NCBI GenBank assembly: GCA_964016985.1
Contig: OZ024829.1
Span: forward strand, 66,429,197-66,493,196
DNA: 64,000 bases
From: Anodontia alba
Taxonomy: Eukaryota > Mollusca > Bivalvia > Lucinida > Lucinidae
Reading direction: 5' to 3'
A model generated the notes under the pieces. The model was given only the letters and a program-made list of their open reading frames with translations. It was not told where the DNA came from and did no database searches. Shown here one piece after another: positions 56,287 through 64,000 of the stretch; the stretch's first letter is position 1, and every line of letters begins with the position of its first letter. A program made the position numbers and the translations under genes.

Positions 56287-57591
56287 CAGGGCTAAAGAAA
56301 TTTTGAAATTGGAATCGGTAGGTCTATCAGTGACATCATACTGAACATGCCTAAAAATGTCATCCCCGACATCTGATCTAACTTCCCATCATTTTCATTG
56401 TTTAACAATTTCCAGAAATCATTTATTTTTCAATGATTATTTTGGGAGGTTCGACACAGCCGTGTTGATATTTCAATGGTCATCAACATTTATCACTCAT
56501 TAAATTACCTGTCACTGTTTATCTTTTTTGTTTTACCTTTAGTCATTTCATGTTTAATTGTTGTATGCTTTCAGTTTGTATGTTTCGTTTGTTGTTGATG
56601 TGTTGTTTAGCAAAATATTTTAAATAAACAATGCAATTAAACAGAAAATCGTACCAAATTTTTCTTTTGTTTAATTCCTGTTTTCTAGTGCCGTATTTCC
56701 CTGTGCGTATTTTTAAATGTACATGGCGCCCAAGATTTCAAATTAATACCTGGCTGCATAAAACACGGTCCAGATGCATAAAAATGCCTAAATGAGATTC
56801 CGCTTTCTCAAGGGACGACACCTCATTATGAGCAGATTTCGTTCCTTTGATGTCAGCTATCGATAATATAAATATCCTCTGAATATAAACTGAAACAAAT
56901 TTTTTGCACCTTTTTATAAGCGGTAGTTAGACACGTGCTGACTGTCCATGCTTCAGGGATTATTTGCTGACTGTCCATGCTTCAGGGATTATTATCTAAA
57001 GTGGGTGGCTTACCCTTTGATAATAAATACTGTTATGTTAACACGCATTAATCATCGCTTTTCGAATCACTTGCTGACAGACCGGTTGCGGATAAGCGTA
57101 ACCAAAACAAGTGTGGTCGTCCTTGTCAATTATTCCGAAATGGATTAATTTCAACAATTTACTGTTGAAACAGTTTGTGGTGGAAATGTGTTTCTGAAAG
57201 CTCTGAATTTATCAGTTCAGTAATAGAATTTTCAGTGTACTTTCTACCCATTGTCTGTGTAAAGTGGATAAATTATGATTAAAAAAAGTGGTTTCATTAA
57301 GATACAGTTTCTCGGTAAAAACCTTGTACCAGTACGCTACTGCTGTACTCTCACGACAGGCAGACCTCATATACATGTGTTTATTACTGCCGACATGGGG
57401 GATTATTGGATCATATAGGACAATAAACAATTTGACACTCGACCCGATATTTGTGTGTGATCTACACACAGGCAGGGATCGATCAGAAGAAAAGGTTGTT
57501 TTTTTTCTGGCCGCATTTCTCAAATAAATCGGTTTTCATTGTTATGAATCAGTCCAGACTGGTAAATTTTCAGTTTTTTTTTTAAGCCCTG
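56287..57591. mobile_element. hAT-like non-autonomous transposon with 8-bp target duplication
   Basis: The ends are CAGGGCTAAAGAAA at 56287 and the complement of CAGGGCTTAAAAAA ending at 57591. The flanks are ATAATGGA on both sides (56279-56286 and 57592-57599), an exact 8-bp duplication diagnostic of hAT. The 1,305-bp interior has no transposase. It has a short direct duplication (CTGACTGTCCATGCTTCAGG, 56939-56990). Confidence 0.85.
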
Positions 57592-57599
57592 ATAATGGA

Positions 57600-57834
57600 A
57601 ATATTGAAACAGAGCAAAGTAAAAAGATGCAAAGATAGTATGAAATGTGACCAAAATAATACCAAAATAATAAGTAAACATAATAGAATGTGTACTGTAA
57701 ATGATCTTATTTCTGCATGTTCTTTTATTTTTTTATTTTTTGTCAAAAATCATCTATTAGTGATTTCTGATGTGATTATTTGTAAAGGATACACAATATT
57801 TGCAAATACACAAATTTGTAAGTTGAGCACATAT
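57600..57834. other. AT-rich spacer
   Basis: Nothing recognised. Confidence 0.4.
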
Positions 57835-57916
57835 TCAGAAATCTTTACTAAATACTGTGTAATCATCATTATACTGCATACTAAAACCTTTAATGTGCTG
57901 TATAGTAGAGCTTTCA
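57835..57916. repeat. ~93-bp tandem array, segment 2
   Basis: AGAAATCTTTACTAAATACT and GTATAGTAGAGCTTTCA belong to the array of 55760. Confidence 0.7.
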
Positions 57917-58195
57917 TTGATTGTGTTGGGGTTTAACGACACGTCAACCCTTGTGGGTCATTTTGTGTCGTCTCCCAGAGAAAGGGAGAGAAGAGATAGC
58001 AGAGGAGATGAAAGAGAATAACAGGGAAGAAAGAGGAACAGGAATGAAAGTGAAGAAACAGAAGAAATAAAAACATTCCCCCTCTACCCTTACCTGCTAC
58101 AAGGATAGCAGGCCTTGCCCAACTGTAAGCCAATATCAGTTGGACACCCAGGTGACGTAAGATACACAACACCTTCGTACCACCGGACCAACCCC
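57917..58195 (-). mobile_element. SINE, GGGGTTTAACGACACG family, copy 2
   Basis: It is flanked by the 13-bp repeat AGTAGAGCTTTCA (57904-57916, 58196-58208). It is nearly identical to 48487-48776 except for an internal deletion in the GAGAGA-rich stretch. Confidence 0.85.
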
Positions 58196-58305
58196 AGTAG
58201 AGCTTTCAATTTATTATTTTGTGAAACCTCTACTAAATAGTGTGGAACTATCTCTGCACTGTATAATGTAACCCTTATTGTACTGTAGAGCCTTCAAACT
58301 GGATA

Positions 58306-59281
58306 CCCAGTGAGCATGCCTATATCGGATAGATATCGGTTACTGGTCTGGATGTTGGCAGATCGGTCCGATAACGGCCTGATATCTGTCCAATATAAAA
58401 CATGTACCACATATATATGTACTTGGAAAATAAGTATGAAGTTTTAAATGTATATTGAAATGCTTTTGGGTGTGCCTGGTTTCTATTTGGTCATTTATAT
58501 CAGTTAGTAGCCAAATATTGGGCCGATATCTATCTGTTATTGTTCAAAATGCAGTGAATGAAAAAAATCTTTGCTATTACAAACATGTACTTCAATGAAA
58601 AAGAAATATAACATAAAATATTTGTGATCTGGAAAGTTAAATATTTACTGAAAACAAAATTTTAAACCAAACTAGTTAATGATTTAATATAATATTCAGT
58701 GCTGACACGTCATTTATTTGAAAAATGACGTGCCGCCATTATGAGAAACGTGGGGAATAGTTAGTGAGTTAACCAACTTAAAGTCATAGTTGAAATAAAG
58801 ACATAGTTTTTATAATGGACTAAAACAATCGTACAATAATATTTCAAGTAACAGTTACTAACAAATAACTGTTTTATCTAAGCACACTGAAATGTTAAGT
58901 GTACACTAGTTTTCATGACGTAAATATTTGCTTTCTTCCTTCCTATTCTCCCTAATCTCAACTGCTTGCTAGGTGATATTGCATAGCTATGGAAAATTTT
59001 TTGCACCAATGACAGATAGATAATAAAAATGATAACTACCCGATATCAGGCCAATTGGGAAAAAATGTTGGGATACCTCCCTTAGTGATAATGGTTTAAT
59101 ATGTGTATAGGCTGACTAAAGTGATATCTGTCTGATATCTTACCAATGTATATCCGACAAGATATCGGTCCGACTTAAAGCTGATAGGTAAAATGATATT
59201 GGTCCAATATCATTTATGAATTCTAACTGATATACAAAAGATATCAGTCCAAAGACGGTTAGATATAGGTTTGCTGACTGG
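58306..59281. mobile_element. TIR transposon of unknown superfamily, ATA flanks
   Basis: The ends CCCAGTGAGCATGCCTATAT and the complement CCAGTCAGCAAACCTATATC are inverted. Both flanks read ATA (58303-58305, 59282-59284), while the intact array unit has a single GTATAGTGAAA at this place. Several GATATCGG-type palindromes lie near both ends. There is no ORF. Confidence 0.7.
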
Positions 59282-59666
59282 ATAGTGACATATCTACTAA
59301 ATATTGCACTTAGAATACTGTACAGTAGAGCCTTCAATACTCTGTATAGTGAAATCCCTTCTAAATACTGTGGAATCATCATTACACTGTATAATGGCAC
59401 CTCTAATGTGCTATATAGTAGAGCCTTCAATGTACTGTATAGTGAAATCTCTATAAAAGACTGTAAAATCATCACTGGACTATATAATTGCACCTCTAAG
59501 GAAATCTATATTAGTGCCTTCAATCTACTGTATACAGAAATCTTTACTAAATACTGTGTAATCATCACTATATTGTATAATGGAACCTCTAATGTACTGT
59601 ATATAAGAGCCTTCAATCTATTGTATAGTGAAACCTCTCCTAAATACTATGTATACTATGTAATAA
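59282..59666. repeat. ~93-bp tandem array, segment 3
   Basis: About four units resume in register after the TIR element. Confidence 0.8.
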
Positions 59667-62600
59667 CTAGAAAAGGTTTTTTAGAAAAAAAAACAAAACA
59701 AAAAAAACAAACAAATGTCCCACCTGAAACCTGCCAAAGTTGTCATTCTTGTTGGCGACATGTCATCTCATCCTGTTCTACATTTCTACCAAGTATCATC
59801 AAAATATTGTGAAGGGTATTCGAGTTATAGAGCTGACAGGAAATCAAATTAAAACACAAGAAGGGGAGATAACTCCAAAAGTAAGAAAGCCAAAGGTGTC
59901 ATTCTTGTATGTGACACATCGTCTTATCCTGTTCTACATTTCTACCAAGTATCATAAAAATATTCAAAAGGGTATTAGACTTACAGAGCGGACACGAAAT
60001 CAATGAATAATCACTGTCAAATATAACAAAGGGAGATAACGCCAAAAATTAAAAAGGGCAGAGTGTCATTCTTGTGTACGTAACACACACTGTCTCGTCC
60101 TGTTCTACATTTCAACCAAACACCATCAAAATATTCTGAAGGGTATTTGAGTAACACAGTGGACACAAAATCAATTTCAAAAACAAAACAAAGGGAAAGT
60201 TTCGTGAAGATATCTTGAACAGTTTTCAAAGTTATAGAGATAACATGATTTTGTGAGGAAAAACTTCCAAGGGAAGTAACTCAAAAAGTATAAAAGCAAG
60301 AGTTATGGTTCATGCGCTGTGCATGTCTTCTAATGTTGAATGATATTCATATAAAGTTTCATAAAGATATCTTATTCGGTTTTCAAGTTAAAGACTCATT
60401 TTTTGTGATGGTTAACTTCCAAGGGAAATAATTCAAAAAGTATAAATGCAAGTTATGGTTAAGAGTTATGGTTCTTGCCCTCTGCACTTTACATGAAGTT
60501 TTTTGAAGATATCTTGAACACGTTTCAAGTTACAGAGCGGACACTATTTTGTGACCAACAAAGTTCCAAGGGAAATAACTCAAAAAGTATAAATGCAAGA
60601 GTTATGGTTCTTGCGCTCTGCACTTAACATGAAGTTTCGTGAAGATATCTTGAACAATTTTCAAGTTATATAGCTAACAGGATTTTGTGACAGATAAGGT
60701 TCCAAGGGAAATAAATCAAAAAGTATAAATGCAAAAGTTATGGTTCTTGCGATCTGCACGTTGTCTAATGTTGACTGATATTTATATGAAGTTTTGTTTG
60801 TTTGTGATATGTGGTCAATACTACTGCTTCACTGAAACCAATGGGATTAATAGATGGGGTCAAACTAGAGTTCTCAGAGATGTTGACTGATATTCATATG
60901 AAGTTTCGTGAAGATATCTTCAACAGTTTTCAAGTTATAGAGTGGACATAATTTTGTGATGAACAAATTTCCAGGGGAAATAACTCGAAAAGTATAAACA
61001 CAAGAGTTATGGTTTTTGCGCTTTGCACGTTTTCTACTGTTGATTGATATTCATATGAAGTTTCGTGAAGATAGCTTGAAGGGTTTTTCAAGTTATAGAG
61101 CAGACACAATTTTGTGATGGACAAACTTCCGAGGGAAATAACTCAAAAAGTATAAATGCAAGAGTTATGGTTCTTGCACTTTGCAAATCGTCTAATGTTG
61201 ACTGATATTCATATAAAGTTTCCTGAAGATATCTTGAACAGTTTTCAAGTTATAGAGCGGACACGTTTTTTGTGATGGTAAAGTTCCAAGAGAAATAATT
61301 CAAAAAGTATAAATGCAAGTGTTATGGTTCTTGCCCTCTGCACTTTACATGAAGTTTCTTGAAGATATCTTGAACAGGTTTCAAGTTACAGGGTGGACAC
61401 AATTTTTTGACCGACAAAGTTCCAAGGGAAATAATTCAAAAGTATAAATTCAAAGGTCATGGTTCTTGTGCTCTGCACTTTACATGAAGTTTTTTGAAGG
61501 TATCTTGAACAGGTTTCAAGTTACAGAGTGGACACAATTTTGTGACCGACACATTCCCAGGGGAATAACTCAAAAAGTATAAATGCAAGAGTTATAGTTC
61601 TTGTGCTCTACACGTTGTCTAATGTTGATTGATATTTATATAAAGTTTCGTGAAGATATCTTGAATAGTTTTCAAGTTATAGAGCTAACAGGATTTTGTG
61701 ACAGACAAACTTCCAAGGGAAATAACTCAAAATGTATAAATGCAAGAGTTATGGTTCTTGCGCTCTGCACATTGTTTAATGTTGATTGATATTTATATGA
61801 AGTTTCGTTTGTTTGTGATATGTGGTCAATCCTACCGCTTCACTGAAACCAATGGGATTAATAGGTGGGGTCAAACGTGAGTTCTCAGAGATGTTGACTG
61901 ATATTCATATGAAGTTTCATGAAATATCGTCAACAGTTTTCATGTTATAGAGTGGATAGAATTTTGTGATGAACAAACTTCCAAGGGAAATAACTCAAAA
62001 AGTATAATGCAAGAGTTATGGTTTTTGCACTTTGCATGTCTTCTACTGTTGATTGATATTCATATGAAGTTTCATGAAGATATCTTGAAGGGTTTCAAGT
62101 TATACAGCGGACACGATTTTGTGATAGACAAACTTCCAAGGGAAATAATTCAAAAAATATAAATGCAAGAGTTATGGTTCTTTCACTTTGCACATCATCT
62201 AATGTTGACTGATATTCATATAATGTTTCGTGAAGATATCTTGAACAGTTTTCAAGTTATAGAGCGGACACGTTTTTTGTGATGGTAAAGTTCCAAGGGA
62301 AATAATTCAAAAAGTATTAAACAAGTGTTATGGTTCTTATGCTCTGTACTTTACATGAAGTTTCTTGAAAGATATTTTGAACAGGTTTCAAGTTACAGAG
62401 CGGACACAATTCTGTGACCGACAAAGTTCCAAGGGAAATAACACAAAAAATATATAATAAAAGCAAGCGTTATGGTTCTTGCACTCTGCATGTTGTCTAA
62501 TGATGATTGATGTTTATATAAAGTTTCATGAAGACATCTTGAACAGTTTTCAAGTTATAGAGCTAACATGATTTTGTGACGGACAAATTTACAAGGGAAA

Positions 62601-63348
62601 TAACTCAAAACGTATAAATGCAAGAGTTATGGTTCTTGTGCTCTGCATACTGTCTAACTTTGATTGATATTCATATAAAGTTTCGTGAAGATATCTTGAA
62701 CAGTTTTCAAGTTATAGAGGGGACACTTTTTTGTGATGGTTAACTTCCATGGGAAATAATTCAAAAAGTATAAATGCAAGCGTTATGGTTCTTGCACTCT
62801 GCACTTTACATGAAGTTTCTTGAAGTTATCTTAAACAGGTTTCAAGTTACAGAGCGGACAGGATTTTGTGACTGACCAAGTTCCAAGGGAAATAACTCAA
62901 AAAGTATAAATGCAAGAGTTATTGCGCTCTGCATGTTGTCCAATGTTGATTGATATTCATATAAAGTTTCATGAAGATATCTTGAACAGTTTTCAAGTTA
63001 TAGAGTGGACACATTTTTTGTGACAGACAAAGTTCAAAGGCGCTGTGCAAGTCGTCTAATGTTGATTGATATTTACATGAAGTTTCTTGAAGATATCTTG
63101 AACAGGTTTCAAGTTACAGATCGGACACGATTTTGTGACAAAGTTCCAAGGAAAATAACTCAAAAAGTATAAATGCAAGAGTTATGGTTCTTGCGCTCTG
63201 CACGTCGTCTAATGTTGATTGATATGTATATGAAGTTTCTTGAAGATAGCTTAAAAGGTTTTCAAGTTAATAGAGCAGACACGATTTTGTGACACACAGA
63301 TGCCTGGGGGAAAACAATAAGTCTCCCTACCCAAAAGTGGGGAGACAT
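59667..63348 (+). mobile_element. HINE-like element, 3.7 kb, two unit types
   Basis: The head CTAGAAAAGG is followed by A-rich sequence and about three GGGAGATAACTCC units as at 31434. About 18 units of ~157 bp then follow (TTCCAAGGGAAATAACTCAA, AGAGTTATGGTTCTTGCGCT, GATATCTTGAACAGTTTTCA). It ends in the hairpin GTCTCCCTACCC AAAA GTGGGGAGAC. It splits a unit of the ~93-bp array. Confidence 0.7.
60793..61895 (+). repeat. Higher-order duplication inside the 3.7-kb element
   Basis: An ~85-bp non-unit segment (TTGTTTGTGATATGTGGTCA to GAGTTCTCAGAGATG) occurs twice, about 1.0 kb apart, at the same place in a unit. Confidence 0.75.
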
Positions 63349-63720
63349 AGTTTACTGTATTGAGAAATCTCTACTAAATATTGTGTAATCATCACTGTAC
63401 TGTATAATTGAACCTCTAATGTACTGAATATTGAATCCTTCTTCAATTTTCTGTATAAACTAATAAACAACTAATAAATATTGTGGAATCATTACTGCAC
63501 CATATAATGTAACCTCTATTTTTGTGTTTACTAGTACAGAACAGTAAAGCCGCTATTAAATATGGGCGAATCGTCATTGCATTGAATAACAGAACCCCTA
63601 CTATACTGAATAAAGAAGCCTTGAAAAAATTGTATAGTAAAGACTGTGGAATGCACTGGCTAAGCTCAGTATACACTGGTCATACACTACTTAATGTCAC
63701 CTCTAATACAGGTCCTGGAT
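63349..63720. repeat. ~93-bp tandem array, segment 4
   Basis: It resumes as TGAGAAATCTCTACTAAATA and continues for about four diverged units. Confidence 0.75.
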
Positions 63721-63914
63721 ATATGTTTAAATCATAGCTTAAATCTTCAGAATGTCAGACAGAAAATGAGGAAACATCACAATTTACCAGTGTAGGAGCT
63801 GGAACCTCTTGAGTCAAAAATTGATGCAGTAAAACTGGCAAAACAGCAGAGATTTACAGAAGAGTTAATCATTAAGGAGCATTTGATGATAAATCAGACA
63901 ATTTTCATCAGTTC

Positions 63915-63995
63915 TCCACAAAATCATGCATTGTGGGTACACATTAGAAGTGCATCAGCAAGGCACTTCTAATGAATATCCATGACATGTTTCAA
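63915..63995. repeat. Foldback related to 2685 and family X, at the window edge
   Basis: TTGTGGGTACACATTAGAAG and CTTCTAATGAATATCCATGA pair around GCATCAGCAAG. The element may extend past the window. Confidence 0.6.
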
Positions 63996-64000
63996 TGGAA

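Overview
The window is AT-rich, intron- and repeat-dominated animal nuclear DNA. Its dispersed repeats point to a marine bivalve mollusc: pearl-like elements that open with ACAAGAGG(G/C)CC and close with a GCTCAGGTGAGCTA hairpin, SINEs with (CAAA)n tails, DIRS and mariner remnants. The species is not identifiable from sequence alone. There is no bacterial-style operon, no rRNA or tRNA gene that I can recognise, and almost no long ORF that is not a repeat artefact.

Layout. 1-2.5 kb: decayed DIRS retrotransposon (gag-like, then RT/RNase H). 2.6-8.3 kb: small palindromic elements and a pearl-like array, with candidate minus-strand exons. 8.3-16.1 kb: a ~150-bp GAAAC-rich tandem array split by a 3.2-kb minisatellite-bearing element (itself carrying a pearl-like element) and by a 2.7-kb TA-flanked transposon. 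16.1-25 kb: SINE, hAT-like element, large pearl-like composite, and an AT-rich block with a tandem duplication. 25-28.6 kb: the two best minus-strand coding exons. 28.6-38 kb: a 25-bp minisatellite, a 1.8-kb repeat element and a pearl-like composite with a 29-bp minisatellite. 38.8-44.7 kb: further candidate exons, a GGGCCATG-headed element, a PIF/Harbinger-like element with an empty-site paralogue, and a LINE RT remnant. 44.7-53.8 kb: back-to-back pearl-like elements and a 78-bp tandem array. 54.8-55.7 kb: mariner remnant. 55.7-63.7 kb: a ~93-bp tandem array opened by five separate insertions, including a 3.7-kb repeat element.

Genes. At least one protein-coding gene probably runs on the minus strand across much of the window, with short exons in very long repeat-filled introns. 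The best exons (26621-26827 and 25085-25210) are open, have good acceptor and donor sites, and are both phase 0-0. Exons at 38804-38899, 6752-6839 and 7978-8027 fit less securely, and others are weak. I do not recognise the protein, and no start or terminal exon was identified.

Mobile elements. One recurrent design appears at least nine times: a short palindromic 5' head, a core of ~130-170-bp tandem units, often a GGAC-rich tract, and a terminal 3' hairpin. This matches what is known of non-autonomous Helentron-type elements (HINE/pearl). Precise insertions are shown by target duplications or empty-site arrays for several DNA elements and SINEs, so the nesting order can be read directly.
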